Below are positions 1-8,711 of a stretch of 64,000 bases of DNA, one piece after another. The stretch lies in contig NZ_FOMI01000006.1 of the NCBI RefSeq assembly GCF_900112595.1, positions 109,010 through 173,009 on the forward strand, in the 5' to 3' direction. Made by a program: the position numbers and the translations under genes. Within the stretch, counting starts at the first letter, position 1; the number at the start of each line of letters is the position of its first letter. Below the pieces are notes generated by a model that saw only the letters and a list, made by a program, of their open reading frames with translations, searched no databases and was not told the origin of the DNA. The stretch is from Algibacter pectinivorans (lineage in GTDB: Bacteria; Bacteroidota; Bacteroidia; Flavobacteriales; Flavobacteriaceae).

Positions 1-437
1 CAATTGTCTCGATTTTTTAGACCTCGCTGTACGCCGTTATTAATGTTTTCCACCCAAGTAATAAGATTGTTTTTGCAGAAACGTTCAAAATTCTTATCGC
101 GCTCATAAGTCACTAAAATGCCTGTTTCTTGATGCGAAAAAACCTTAGTGATACGGTATTTTGAAAGTAACTGATTAAAAACAGCAATTATGTTAGATTG
201 TGCAATAAATACTTTGGAGTTGTAAGGCTTAAGGTTGTGGTTAATATCTACTAACGATTCTTTTATAAAGTTCCAGTGGCGTTCACTGTAGTGCGGATCG
301 TTAAGTAATAAAGGCTCAAAACTATATAAAATTAAAACCTGTTTGCCTGTAGCAAGGGCATTATAAATAGCTTCGTTATCCTGTAAACGCAAATCGCGTT
401 TTAGCCAAACAACATGTAATTCGGGTTTAGTATTCAT
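1..437 (-). CDS. Photolyase/cryptochrome family protein (partial, C-terminus outside window)
   Basis: Reading the minus strand from an ATG at 437 gives 145 residues that run off the window edge. The start, VVWLKRDLRLQDN, is the typical first strand of the photolyase antenna-chromophore (Rossmann) domain, and HQETG near residue 105 is the family's conserved motif at the end of that domain. The family uses FAD and blue light either to repair pyrimidine dimers or to signal; the FAD domain that would separate these lies outside the window. The ATG overlaps the last 11 bases of the upstream photolyase gene, so the two are translationally coupled. It is the third photolyase-family gene in a row. 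Family certain, exact class unknown. Confidence 0.85.
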   Translation of the reverse strand, partial: MNTKPELHVVWLKRDLRLQDNEAIYNALATGKQVLILYSFEPLLLNDPHYSERHWNFIKESLVDINHNLKPYNSKVFIAQSNIIAVFNQLLSKYRITKVFSHQETGILVTYERDKNFERFCKNNLITWVENINNGVQRGLKNRDN

Positions 438-1959
438 CTTGATGGGCTATTATATGTTGGGCTCTTTCTTTTAGTTTGGCTAAGTCTGGAGTTTTCATTT
501 TATCTAAAACGCTGTACATCATTTTCATTCTAAAATTATTTTGTAACACTGGTCTTTTAGAATCTAGAAAATTCCAGTATAAACTATTAAAAGGGCAGGC
601 GTTGTCTTCTGTTTTTTTGCTTTTATTATAATGGCAATTATCACAATAATTACTCATTTTATTAATGTACGACGCAGAAGATACATAGGGTTTTGTTGCT
701 ATTTTACCACCATCGGCAAATTGGCTCATGCCTCTGGTGTTGGTAATTTGAACCCATTCCACAGCATCCACATAAATACCTAAGTACCATTTGTCTACCT
801 CGTCGGGATGTGTTTCTGTTAACAGTGCATAATTTCCAGTAATCATTAAACGCTGTATGTGGTGGGCATAACCATTATCTAGCGAGTTTGTAATGGCTTG
901 TTTTAGGCAATTCATTTTGGTGTTTCCTGTCCAGAAGAAATCGGGTAACTTATTTTTGTTATTTAGTTGGTTTTCATTTTTAAAACCGGGCATTAAAGCC
1001 CAATACATACCACGCATGTATTCTCGCCACCCAATAACTTGTCTTATAAAACCTTCTACCTGAGAAATACTAATATCTTCACCATGTTTGCGGTAGTAAT
1101 TGAGTACCGTTTTTACCACATCTTTAGCCGAAATGAGTTTTATATTCATGGCAAAAGATAATCGTGAATGGAAAAGGTAGACTTCATCGGTATGCATGGC
1201 ATCTTGATAATCTCCAAAATGCATTAAAAGTGCTTCGCAGAAATACTTTAGTTGCTCTAAAGCTTGTTTTCTAGTAATTGGGTAGGAATAGGTTTTGGTA
1301 TCAAACTTTCCAATAGTTTTTATTTTAGATTGTTCAATGTCAAGTAAAACGGCATCCACATTATTTTTAAATACCTTGTAGGTAGGTATATCAACATCGC
1401 CTTTCCATTTGTTTCTATTACTTTTATCGTAGTTCCATTTACCGCCTTCGGGTTGTCCCGCATGCATTAAAATATCATGTTTTTTACGCATATCGCGATA
1501 AAAATTTTCCATGAGATATTGCTTTTTACCCTCAAAAAAGGTTTTTAAATCATGGCGATTGGTATAAAAATGTTCGGTAGAGGAGACGCTATATTGTATA
1601 TCGATAGTTTTGCAGAACTCTATTAATTGGTGGTCTAAGCGGTATTCATCCGGTTCTAGATATTCAAAGGTTTCTATGCTATGTTTTTCTAGGACCTTTA
1701 AAAGGTTATCGGTTAAACTTTGGGTGTTTTCCGCTTGGTTTATTTTGTAATAAACAACGTGGTGCCCTTTGTCTTTTAGGTCTTTTGAAAATTGACGCAT
1801 TGCCCCGAAAAAACCAATAACTTTTTGAATATGATGGGTAACATAATCTGTTTCTTGGCGCATTTCAAATAAGCAATACACAACGTTATCGTTAGGTTCT
1901 TTAAACCACGAGTGTTTAATGTTGAGTTGATCGCCTAGTATAAGTCTTAGAATTTTCAT
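427..1959 (-). CDS. Iron-sulfur (6-4) photolyase (FeS-BCP / DPRP family)
   Basis: 510 residues, full length for the bacterial iron-sulfur cryptochrome/photolyase family (Pfam DPRP) that includes Agrobacterium PhrB, which repairs (6-4) photoproducts with FAD, a lumazine antenna and a 4Fe-4S cluster. The protein starts ILRLILGDQLN, the usual family start. Four cysteines, C351, C439, C442 and C455 (CDNC, then ACPFN), have the same spacing as the four cluster ligands of PhrB, each shifted by one residue, so the cluster is very probably present. The conserved block around VIGWREYMRGMYW and TNTRGMSQFADGG matches the FAD domain. It starts directly after the stop of the cryptochrome DASH gene, with no gap. 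Assignment is firm; the exact lesion repaired is inferred from the family. Confidence 0.9.
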   Translation of the reverse strand: MKILRLILGDQLNIKHSWFKEPNDNVVYCLFEMRQETDYVTHHIQKVIGFFGAMRQFSKDLKDKGHHVVYYKINQAENTQSLTDNLLKVLEKHSIETFEYLEPDEYRLDHQLIEFCKTIDIQYSVSSTEHFYTNRHDLKTFFEGKKQYLMENFYRDMRKKHDILMHAGQPEGGKWNYDKSNRNKWKGDVDIPTYKVFKNNVDAVLLDIEQSKIKTIGKFDTKTYSYPITRKQALEQLKYFCEALLMHFGDYQDAMHTDEVYLFHSRLSFAMNIKLISAKDVVKTVLNYYRKHGEDISISQVEGFIRQVIGWREYMRGMYWALMPGFKNENQLNNKNKLPDFFWTGNTKMNCLKQAITNSLDNGYAHHIQRLMITGNYALLTETHPDEVDKWYLGIYVDAVEWVQITNTRGMSQFADGGKIATKPYVSSASYINKMSNYCDNCHYNKSKKTEDNACPFNSLYWNFLDSKRPVLQNNFRMKMMYSVLDKMKTPDLAKLKERAQHIIAHQDEY

Positions 1960-3267
1960 TTAAAAAAGAGTTTCTTGTAACCAAAGGTTTTGAAATTTTC
2001 CGTTGGCATCGTAACGTTCGGCTTGGAGTTGTACATTAAATTTTCGGTCTCTCGGATCGTTGCCCACACCCGATACATACATCCAATTGCCATAGTTACT
2101 GTGTACATCGTAATCTAGTAGCATAGATTCAAAATATGCAGCACCAATTCTCCAATCTAACATGAGTTCTTTTGAAAAATATGATGCCACATTCTGCCTA
2201 CCTCTATTACTCATCCATCCTGTTTTTTTTAACTCTATCATGTTTGCATTAACAAATGGAGATGCCGTTGTTCCATTTATCCAATGGTTTATGTTTGTCT
2301 TATTCGTATTCCAATGGTAGTTTTTGTTAATAATGCCGCTAATTTTAAAAATACTACTGTTATGTTTTAGTGAAACATATTTAAAATAATCGCGCCAAAT
2401 CAATTCGAAAATAAGCCAATATGTAGAGTCGTTTTTAAAATGTTCTGTTTCAAACTTTTTAACTTCCCAATAAATTGTTCTGGGAGAAAGGCTACCATTT
2501 GCTAACCAAGGCGAAAATTTTGAACTAAAATCTGTACCTATTAAGCCGTTTCTTGTTTTTTTATAAAAGCCTAATTTTTTTGTTTCGAAAAAGTAATGGT
2601 TTAAACGCTTTAAAGCGGCAGTTTCTCCACCTTTAAAAGGAAAAGCGCTATTACAGTGTTTTTCGAAATTTTTAAAACCAAGGTCGGTAAGTTTTGGTAT
2701 TTTAGTTTCGTTGTTTATTTGTTGATTTTCCTTAGCATGTATATAAGAAGTAGAAGGTCTTACACGACTTTCTTTTTCAACTTTTTTTCTGAAATTTGTA
2801 AACACTTGCGGTATATTTTCAAGGTTTAAATTGATATCTTCTGGATGAAATAAAAATTGATTAAACAGCTCGCGCCATATCACCTTATTAGGAATTAAAG
2901 CTTTTACTTTTTTAATACTATGCTTCTCCTCACTGGTCCATTCCTTTTGAAGGTAAATGTTTTTAATATTATATTCTGAAACCAGTTTTGGAATTACTTG
3001 TTCTGGTTTGTTGTGAAATACTAAAAGCTCAATGTTTAAAGATTTAAGATTTTTCTTTAAATTAGAAACACTTTCAAGTAGGAATTGAGCACGGAATTTT
3101 TCGGTTTTTTTAAAACCAAATGTACCTGTATTAAAAAGTTCTGGGTTAAAACAAAAAACGGCTATAACAGCTTTGTTATTTTCTATTGCGCTATTTAAAA
3201 CGACATTATCATGTACACGCAGGTCGTTTTTAAACCATACTAATCCTGTGTTTTGTTGCGTCTGCAT
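1960..3267 (-). CDS. Cryptochrome DASH / photolyase
   Basis: 435 residues, complete. It begins [15 protein letters not shown] (antenna domain); later come [35 protein letters not shown] and [15 protein letters not shown], with [25 protein letters not shown] and [12 protein letters not shown] near the end. These are hallmark FAD-domain motifs of cryptochrome DASH. Known members bind FAD and a folate and repair cyclobutane dimers in single-stranded DNA, some with added signalling roles. The ATG at 3267 lies inside the small DUF2256 gene (28-bp overlap), so the two are probably translated in a coupled way. It sits in the middle of the photolyase operon. Confidence 0.92.
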   Translation of the reverse strand: MQTQQNTGLVWFKNDLRVHDNVVLNSAIENNKAVIAVFCFNPELFNTGTFGFKKTEKFRAQFLLESVSNLKKNLKSLNIELLVFHNKPEQVIPKLVSEYNIKNIYLQKEWTSEEKHSIKKVKALIPNKVIWRELFNQFLFHPEDINLNLENIPQVFTNFRKKVEKESRVRPSTSYIHAKENQQINNETKIPKLTDLGFKNFEKHCNSAFPFKGGETAALKRLNHYFFETKKLGFYKKTRNGLIGTDFSSKFSPWLANGSLSPRTIYWEVKKFETEHFKNDSTYWLIFELIWRDYFKYVSLKHNSSIFKISGIINKNYHWNTNKTNINHWINGTTASPFVNANMIELKKTGWMSNRGRQNVASYFSKELMLDWRIGAAYFESMLLDYDVHSNYGNWMYVSGVGNDPRDRKFNVQLQAERYDANGKFQNLWLQETLF

Positions 3268-3386
3268 TTTTCACTACAATATTTAACGTTACTCCAATTC
3301 TTTTCCCATTTTTTACGCCAAGTAAAAGGCCTTTGGCATACCATACATATTTTTTGAGGTAAATCGCCCTTTTTACGCTTCAACAT
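3240..3386 (-). CDS. DUF2256 small zinc-ribbon protein
   Basis: A 48-residue reading frame on the minus strand: [19 protein letters not shown], then [12 protein letters not shown], then [12 protein letters not shown]. It matches the DUF2256 family almost throughout. C14, C17, C37 and C41 form a CxxC...CxxxC zinc-ribbon-like pattern, and the chain is strongly basic. The ATG at 3386 lies inside the end of the SDR gene (14-bp overlap) and the stop lies 28 bp inside the cryptochrome DASH gene, so it is wedged between both. The in-frame TTG at 3383 is another possible start, since many relatives begin directly with MKRKKGD-like sequence. The family is often found beside photolyase/cryptochrome genes; its function is unknown. 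Automated annotation would easily miss it because of its length. Confidence 0.88.
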   Translation of the reverse strand: MLKRKKGDLPQKICMVCQRPFTWRKKWEKNWSNVKYCSEKCRRNKTQD

Positions 3387-4803
3387 TAACGAGTTTGTTA
3401 ATCATGCCACTAAAGATAAATCCATGAAAAGGCAATACACTATACCAGTAGATCCTGCCCCAAAGTCCGCGCGGTCTAAAGGTTGCAGTTTGTTTTAGTA
3501 AGCCCTCTTCAATTTTAAATTCTAGCCATGCTTCACCGGGTAAACGCATTTCGGCATAAAGCAGTAGTTTTTGTTGTTTTTTATCGGCAAAAATAACGCG
3601 CCAAAAATCTAGAGCATCGCCAGCATCTAATTCTGTTGGGCTTGTACGGCCTCGTCTTAATCCAATGCCACCAAATAATTTGTCTATATAGCCACGTAAT
3701 CGCCATAAAATGGTACCATAATACCAACCCGTTTTTCCTCCAATAGCCCAAATTTTGTTTACGGTTTTTTCAGCATCTTGTACTTGTCGTTCTTTATAAT
3801 CGGTAAAACAGCCGTATTTAGGTACGTTTACATATTTGTGTAATTGGTTTCTTAATCTGCCACTACTTACCATCGAGTCTTTCCAGCTAGAAACTATACT
3901 GTTTTGTTCTATTTTTTCGAAAGCTAAAGCCACTGCTTCCTTATAGGTAAGTGGTGTAACCCCAAGCATTTTGTTGATATTACTTGGTTTTCCTATAATT
4001 TGAACACCCATACTATCCACTAACGAAGAGGCCAGTTTGTACGATGTTGATGTTACAAAATAAAGCCAATACGACGATAATTTTGGTGTCATTACTGGTA
4101 CGGTAAGTATGTATCGCTTAAGTTCTCTTACCTCGGCAAACTGCAGTAACATTTCTTTATAGGTGATAACTTCTGGTCCAAAAACATCGTAACTATTATT
4201 AAATAGTTTTTCGTTTCCTGCAGCTTTAGATAAAAAGGCTAGAACATCTCTTACCGCTAGAGGTTGTGTTTTAGTATTTAGCCATTTGGGCGCAATCATA
4301 AAAGGGAGTTTTTCAACCAAATCTCTTATAATTTCAAACGATGAACTTCCAGATCCAACAATAATGCCCGCCTTAAAAATGGTAAGCGCATAGGTTTTAG
4401 ACTCTAATAGGCTTTCAACATTTTTTCTAGACTGCAAATGTTTTGATAATTCTTTCTCGTTAGTTATACCGCTTAAGTAAATTACTTGTTTAACCTCGGT
4501 GGTTTCAATGTAGTTTTTAAAGTTTGTGGCACAACGGGCTTCAAGCGATTCAAAATCTTTTGACGAGTTGGACATGGAGTGGATTAAATAGTACGCCACA
4601 TCAATTTTTATAGGGATGTTTTCTAAAGTTTCTGGTTTTAAAAAATCACCTTCAATAACATAAATATTTTCGTCTTTGGCATAACTTTTATCGGCTCTAA
4701 GTCGGTCTCTAACAACACATACCACTTTATGCCCTTCATTTAGTAAAAAGGGTATAAGTCGTTTGCCAATATAGCCTGTGGCTCCAGTTACAAGAATATT
4801 CAT
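3373..4803 (-). CDS. SDR-family NAD(P)-binding protein with DUF2867 domain
   Basis: 476 residues. Residues 1-300 are an atypical short-chain dehydrogenase with the nucleotide-binding start [20 protein letters not shown] (TGATGYIG). The C-terminal part (about 310-476: [20 protein letters not shown], then [12 protein letters not shown] and the [18 protein letters not shown] end) is the DUF2867 domain. The architecture is common in Bacteroidetes and cyanobacteria, annotated as an NAD(P)H-binding or epimerase-like protein; the substrate is unknown. It lies between the flavin reductase and photolyase genes of one operon, which hints at a job in redox or membrane-pigment maintenance under light, but that is inference only. 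Confidence 0.82.
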   Translation of the reverse strand: MNILVTGATGYIGKRLIPFLLNEGHKVVCVVRDRLRADKSYAKDENIYVIEGDFLKPETLENIPIKIDVAYYLIHSMSNSSKDFESLEARCATNFKNYIETTEVKQVIYLSGITNEKELSKHLQSRKNVESLLESKTYALTIFKAGIIVGSGSSSFEIIRDLVEKLPFMIAPKWLNTKTQPLAVRDVLAFLSKAAGNEKLFNNSYDVFGPEVITYKEMLLQFAEVRELKRYILTVPVMTPKLSSYWLYFVTSTSYKLASSLVDSMGVQIIGKPSNINKMLGVTPLTYKEAVALAFEKIEQNSIVSSWKDSMVSSGRLRNQLHKYVNVPKYGCFTDYKERQVQDAEKTVNKIWAIGGKTGWYYGTILWRLRGYIDKLFGGIGLRRGRTSPTELDAGDALDFWRVIFADKKQQKLLLYAEMRLPGEAWLEFKIEEGLLKQTATFRPRGLWGRIYWYSVLPFHGFIFSGMINKLVNVEA

Positions 4804-4845
4804 GTGTTAGTATAAAAGTTAGCACTGTTAAAAATTTAGTGGTAA

Positions 4846-5478
4846 TCAGCTTTTTGCATTCAGTACTTTTGGTCGTTGATACCCATAGCGATTATTTGTG
4901 TTGGGAATGGCATAAGCGTCTAATCCGTTTATTGCAGCGACTTCGGCTTTAGCAAGGTTAATAAAACCATCGTCTTCTAGAAAAGTGTCATCCACATACA
5001 ATCCAACTATCTTTCCTATTACTAATATAGTGTTATTAGCCTGTATACCATATTCTTCTACATATTCCATGGCTAATTGTATAGGCGAATTTTTTACAAA
5101 TGGTGCAAAAAAATCGGCTTTGTACTCTGGGTTTAATTCGGTAACATCAAACTCCGAAATGTCTTTAGCATATTTGGCAGATGTATGGTGCGCATCTTCA
5201 GTTATGCTATTATAAATATGGTTTATAGTAAAACAACCTGTTTCCTTTATGTTTTCATAGGTGTTTCTAATTACTGTGGTTGGTCTTAAAAAAAAACCTA
5301 ACATAGCTGGACTCGAACCAATATGAGTAACCGAACTAAAAACAGCTAAGTTTTCGTCGCCTTCTTTAGATTTTGTTCCTAAAAGATTGGCAGATTTATA
5401 TCCAGAACAACTATTTATTAAGTTGATTTTATATAAATGCTCTAAGTTTTTAATATGGGTTTCGTTAAAGTACGTCAT
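4846..5478 (-). CDS. Flavin reductase family protein (FMN-binding split barrel)
   Basis: 210 residues. GYKSANLLGTKSKEGDENLA followed by FSSVTHIGSSPAMLGFFLRP is the FMN-binding split-barrel motif of the flavin reductase-like family, and ETGCFTINHI is also typical. Members bind FMN and either reduce free flavin with NAD(P)H or act as flavoproteins. The start ATG at 5478 shares one base with the stop of the kinase gene upstream, indicating one transcript. In this operon it could supply reduced flavin to the flavin-dependent photolyases or act in an oxidative-stress step; both ideas are inference. Confidence 0.85.
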   Translation of the reverse strand: MTYFNETHIKNLEHLYKINLINSCSGYKSANLLGTKSKEGDENLAVFSSVTHIGSSPAMLGFFLRPTTVIRNTYENIKETGCFTINHIYNSITEDAHHTSAKYAKDISEFDVTELNPEYKADFFAPFVKNSPIQLAMEYVEEYGIQANNTILVIGKIVGLYVDDTFLEDDGFINLAKAEVAAINGLDAYAIPNTNNRYGYQRPKVLNAKS

Positions 5479-6788
5479 TATAAGTTTAAATAATTATTTA
5501 TTTTAATGTTTTGTGCTTTTAAATCGAACATGAGGTTATAAAGTCCAAAAAAGGTTCTGTTTATGTATATAAAATGTTTGGAACCACGATTACCATTCAT
5601 CTTTTTTAAATCGGTGCTTTTAGAGTAGCGTTCCCCTAATTCGGCAATTTTTCCAAAGAAAGTAGCATCCGAAAAATCAAAGGTATCTTGGTGAAATGGT
5701 TGGGTAAATAGACTTAACATATCATGAAACATTTCTGTAAAAAAGGCTATTTCTTCTTTACTATCGTATTCTCTAAGTATTTCTAGTTCGTATAATTTTG
5801 AAACAAAATAGTCTTTATTGTTAATGTTTTCTGCCTTGGCTAATTCGAAATAAGGTGTATAAAATTCCATAGGAATGGTTTTCATACACCCAAAATCGAG
5901 CGCTATTAATTCACCTTCTTTATTTACTAAAAAGTTTCCAGGATGTGGATCTGCATGTACTTTTTTTAACTTATGTATTTGAAACATGTAAAAGTCCCAC
6001 AGTGCCTGACCTATTTTATTTGATTTTTCTTGATTCGTATTACTGGCATTAAATTCCGAAAGATGTTCACCTTTCATATAATCCATAGTTATAATACGTT
6101 CAGAGGAGTAAGCCTCATAATAATTAGGAAACAAAAGGTTTGGAATATGCGCACAATCTTTAGCAATTTCTTTGCTTTGTTGCATCTCTAAAACATAATT
6201 GGTTTCCTCTGTTAACTTGTTTTCAACTTCTTTAAAGTATTTATCGGAGTCTTTTCCTTTTATATTAAACATGCTCATAGCTATTGGTTTTACCATAGCT
6301 AAATCTGAAGCAATACTTTCCGCAACTCCTGGATATTGGATTTTCACAGCAAGTTTTTTCCCATTCTTTGTTGCAATGTGCACCTGACCGATGCTTGCAG
6401 CGTTTACAGAAGTTGCGTTGAAAGTATCAAATAAGTCATTTGGATGTTTTCCAAAATATTTTTTAAATGTTTTTATTACTAGTGGTGGCGATAATGGCGG
6501 TACCGAAAATTGTGCTAGCGAGAATTTTTCCACATAAGCCTGTGGCAAAATGCTTTTCTCCATACTTAACATTTGCGCTACTTTAAGTGCACTGCCTTTT
6601 AATTGCTTTAAGCCGTCGTAAATATCGGTAGCATTACTCTTATCTAGGCGTGCTTTAGCATCTTCGGGGGTGTTAACTATTTTATCGCCGTAATATTTTA
6701 AATAATTTACGCCTACTTTGGCGCCTGTAGCTACTAGTTTAGTCGCCCTTTGTATTTTCGATGTTGGTATATTGTCTATAGTTTTCAT
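5478..6788 (-). CDS. ABC1/UbiB (AarF) family atypical kinase
   Basis: 436 residues with the ABC1 kinase-like fold. The family's alanine-rich loop region reads NAASIGQVHIA and is followed by LAVKIQYPG (ATP-binding lysine). KVHADPHPGNFLV gives the catalytic loop and IALDFGCMK the metal-binding DFG. The KxGQ-like N-terminal motif is present in the variant GSALKVAQMLS. Known members (UbiB, Coq8, plant ABC1K) support quinone or prenyl-lipid metabolism at membranes, and plant members respond to light stress. It is the second gene of the operon, 6 bp after the TetR gene. Family assignment is firm; the substrate is unknown. Confidence 0.88.
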   Translation of the reverse strand: MKTIDNIPTSKIQRATKLVATGAKVGVNYLKYYGDKIVNTPEDAKARLDKSNATDIYDGLKQLKGSALKVAQMLSMEKSILPQAYVEKFSLAQFSVPPLSPPLVIKTFKKYFGKHPNDLFDTFNATSVNAASIGQVHIATKNGKKLAVKIQYPGVAESIASDLAMVKPIAMSMFNIKGKDSDKYFKEVENKLTEETNYVLEMQQSKEIAKDCAHIPNLLFPNYYEAYSSERIITMDYMKGEHLSEFNASNTNQEKSNKIGQALWDFYMFQIHKLKKVHADPHPGNFLVNKEGELIALDFGCMKTIPMEFYTPYFELAKAENINNKDYFVSKLYELEILREYDSKEEIAFFTEMFHDMLSLFTQPFHQDTFDFSDATFFGKIAELGERYSKSTDLKKMNGNRGSKHFIYINRTFFGLYNLMFDLKAQNIKINNYLNL

Positions 6789-6794
6789 GGGCTA

Positions 6795-7451
6795 TTAATT
6801 CATTTGAAATTTTTCTTTAAATAAAAACTTACCTAAGTCTATTACACTTTTTAAAGGCGCAACGTCAATCACATCAAAAGTGGTGTTTACAGATTTCTCA
6901 ATATATATGTCTGTTTTTTCAAAAGCGGCCGATGTGTCTTCCAACCAAAACTTCATGGTTAGTATAAGTTGTAACCAAGCCGATTCTTTTAGTGCTCTGT
7001 CTTGAATTTTTTCTACTTGCTCCTGTTTAATATCTAACATTTGTATGCCCAATTCGCTAATAAATTGCGTAAAATGTGCTTTTAAACCCGTAAGCATTTT
7101 TAAACCTTTAAAGTCAGTTTTATACTTGTCCAACACATGTTTAACATAACTTCTGTTGGCCGTTAAATTCTCGAAAAAAGTGTAATAGAAACTTAAAAGC
7201 TTGTTTCTGGCATCAAAAATTTTGTAATCTTCACTTTTATTTAAAGCGGCTATTGTATTTGTAAAAAAGGCTTCAAAAATACCTTTCTCTACAGCCTCAA
7301 AAGATGCAAAGTGCTCGTAAAATTTAGCTTCTTCAAAATTATTCATTTTGGAAAAAGCAAATACTGTTTTAGGATTCTCGTCATGTTCCAACACGTAATC
7401 CATGTAATAAGTGATAATATCGTTTTTCGAAACTGTTTTTTTCTTAGCCAT
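6795..7451 (-). CDS. TetR/AcrR family transcriptional regulator (first gene of photolyase operon)
   Basis: 218 residues. The N-terminal 60 residues form a TetR-type helix-turn-helix (DIITYYMDYVLEHDENP, then KTVFAFSKMNNFEEAKFYEHF). The remaining helical part, including a stretch ending MKFWLEDTSAAFEKTD, resembles the flavobacterial TetR C-terminal domain usually found beside ABC1 kinases. It is the promoter-proximal gene of an eight-gene operon and most likely controls its own operon. An inverted repeat (7483-7512) lies just upstream of a -7 box. The ligand is unknown. Confidence 0.83.
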   Translation of the reverse strand: MAKKKTVSKNDIITYYMDYVLEHDENPKTVFAFSKMNNFEEAKFYEHFASFEAVEKGIFEAFFTNTIAALNKSEDYKIFDARNKLLSFYYTFFENLTANRSYVKHVLDKYKTDFKGLKMLTGLKAHFTQFISELGIQMLDIKQEQVEKIQDRALKESAWLQLILTMKFWLEDTSAAFEKTDIYIEKSVNTTFDVIDVAPLKSVIDLGKFLFKEKFQMN

Positions 7452-7469
7452 GTTTTCTATTATTTATAT

Positions 7470-7512
7470 CAAAAATACAAAATGTTTAACAAATAATCTT
7501 AAAAGTTAAACA
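7470..7512 (-). promoter_or_regulatory. Candidate promoter and operator of the TetR/photolyase operon
   Basis: On the minus strand TATTTTTG (7477 to 7470) matches the Bacteroidetes -7 box TAnnTTTG and lies about 19 bp before the TetR start codon. Just upstream are two 8-bp arms, TGTTTAAC (7483-7490) and GTTAAACA (7505-7512), exact inverted repeats with a 14-bp spacer. The position fits an autorepression operator. No good -33 TTTG at the usual distance was seen, so the promoter is tentative. Confidence 0.4.
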
Positions 7513-7671
7513 AAAATTATAATAGCAGTATAGTTTAAATCTATTGTGTTAGTTTTTAAGAGGTTATAAGGTTGTCTTGTAAGATTTTTATTTTAAGCTT
7601 TTGTTAACAGTTAGCCATGTAATTATCCTTAATTTTATGCAGTATTAAACCAAATATTAAGAACTCAGAAA

Positions 7672-8520
7672 ATGAAAAAATTACTATTATTATTCATGTC
7701 GTGTGCCACCTTTTATGGTGTTAGCGCACAAATTGCAACGCCACAACCTAGTCCTTTCTCTAAGTTAGAACAAAAAGTAGGAGTTACAGATGTTACTATC
7801 GAGTATTCAAGACCAGGTGTTAAGGATCGTACTATTTTTGGCGATTTAGTACCTTACGGTAAAATTTGGAGAACAGGAGCTAATGCGAGAACAAAAATTA
7901 CGTTTAGTACAGATGCTGTTATAGACGGCCAAACCTTAAAAGCAGGTTCTTATTCTATTTTTACTATACCAAATGCCGATGCTTGGGATGTTATTTTTTA
8001 TAACGACGGCGAAACATCTGGAACTCCAAAAGATTTAGATGGTAAGTACGTAGCAGCAAAAACAAGTGTTGAGGCTCACGAAATTCCTTTTAATGTAGAA
8101 TCCTTTACAATAGATATAAACAACCTAAGTAGCACAGGTGCTAGATTAGAGTTTATTTGGGAAAAAACATGGGTAGGATTAGATTTTACAGTACCTACAG
8201 ATGCGCAAGTTACAGCAAGTATAGATGGTGCCATGAATGGACCTAGTCTAGAAGATTATTACGCTTCTGCAACCTATTACTTAGAAAACGACAAGGATAT
8301 CAATAAAGCCAAAGTTTGGATAGACAAAGCCATCGAAATGACAAAAGATAACCCACGTTTTTGGTACCTAAGAAAACAAGCCTTAATACACGCTAAGGCA
8401 GGAAGCACAAAAACGGCTATTGCAGCGGCTAAAGCGTCGTTAGATTTAGCTAAAAAAGCAGATAACGCAGCTTATGTAAAAATGAACACCGAGTCTTTAA
8501 AAGCTTGGGGTGCCATGTAA
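7672..8520 (+). CDS. DUF2911 domain-containing secreted protein
   Basis: 282 residues with a signal peptide ending around YGVSAQ (residue 20). Residues 25-175 carry the DUF2911 pattern: VTIEYSRPGVKDRTIFGDLV, PYGKIWRTGANARTKITFS and AGSYSIFTIP. The C-terminal third (NKAKVWIDKAIEMT, then FWYLRKQALIHAKAG) looks like short TPR-type helices. The family is abundant in Bacteroidetes, is exported and has no known function. The gene stands alone and ends in a strong terminator. Confidence 0.85.
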   Translation: MKKLLLLFMSCATFYGVSAQIATPQPSPFSKLEQKVGVTDVTIEYSRPGVKDRTIFGDLVPYGKIWRTGANARTKITFSTDAVIDGQTLKAGSYSIFTIPNADAWDVIFYNDGETSGTPKDLDGKYVAAKTSVEAHEIPFNVESFTIDINNLSSTGARLEFIWEKTWVGLDFTVPTDAQVTASIDGAMNGPSLEDYYASATYYLENDKDINKAKVWIDKAIEMTKDNPRFWYLRKQALIHAKAGSTKTAIAAAKASLDLAKKADNAAYVKMNTESLKAWGAM

Positions 8521-8538
8521 ACCAGAACTTATGGCAAT

Positions 8539-8573
8539 AAAAAAACGCAATCTATTAAGGTTGCGTTTTTTTT
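8539..8573 (+). terminator. Rho-independent terminator after the DUF2911 gene
   Basis: A perfect 11-bp stem (AAAAAACGCAA pairing with TTGCGTTTTTT) with a 10-base loop, followed by a T run. The A run on the other side means it can also work on the minus strand. Confidence 0.85.
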
Positions 8574-8581
8574 GTTCATTA

Positions 8582-8686
8582 TTTGGGCGCTACCACAAGG
8601 GTCGGGCTTTCGGCAGTCGCTTTTTTGTGTTGCATTGGTGCAACAACACAAAAAGAGCTTCAACAAATGCCTCAATCCCTAGCGCA
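8582..8686 (+). repeat. Dispersed GGGCG...CGC repeat, copy A
   Basis: Starts TTTGGGCGCTACC, continues AAGGGTCGGGCTTT and ends CAATCCCTAGCGC. The ends can pair (GCGCTA with TAGCGC). The centre differs from other copies: an AT-rich hairpin, TTTTTGTGTTG against CAACAACACAAAAA with one bulged base, replaces the usual CCTCGC block. It lies between the convergent DUF2911 and Gfo/Idh/MocA genes. Open frames across it are spurious. Confidence 0.75.
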
Positions 8687-8711
8687 CCTATCAGCTAGAG
8701 TTCTTTTACAA

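Noticed and set aside
7601-7640. TTTTG and TAATTTTA as a promoter of the DUF2911 gene
   Set aside because: The spacing is about 26 bp, too long for the -33/-7 type, and the -7 box is imperfect.
8510-8698. 62-residue plus-strand frame after the DUF2911 gene
   Set aside because: It runs through a terminator and repeat copy A; the amino acid pattern comes from the repeat and matches no family.
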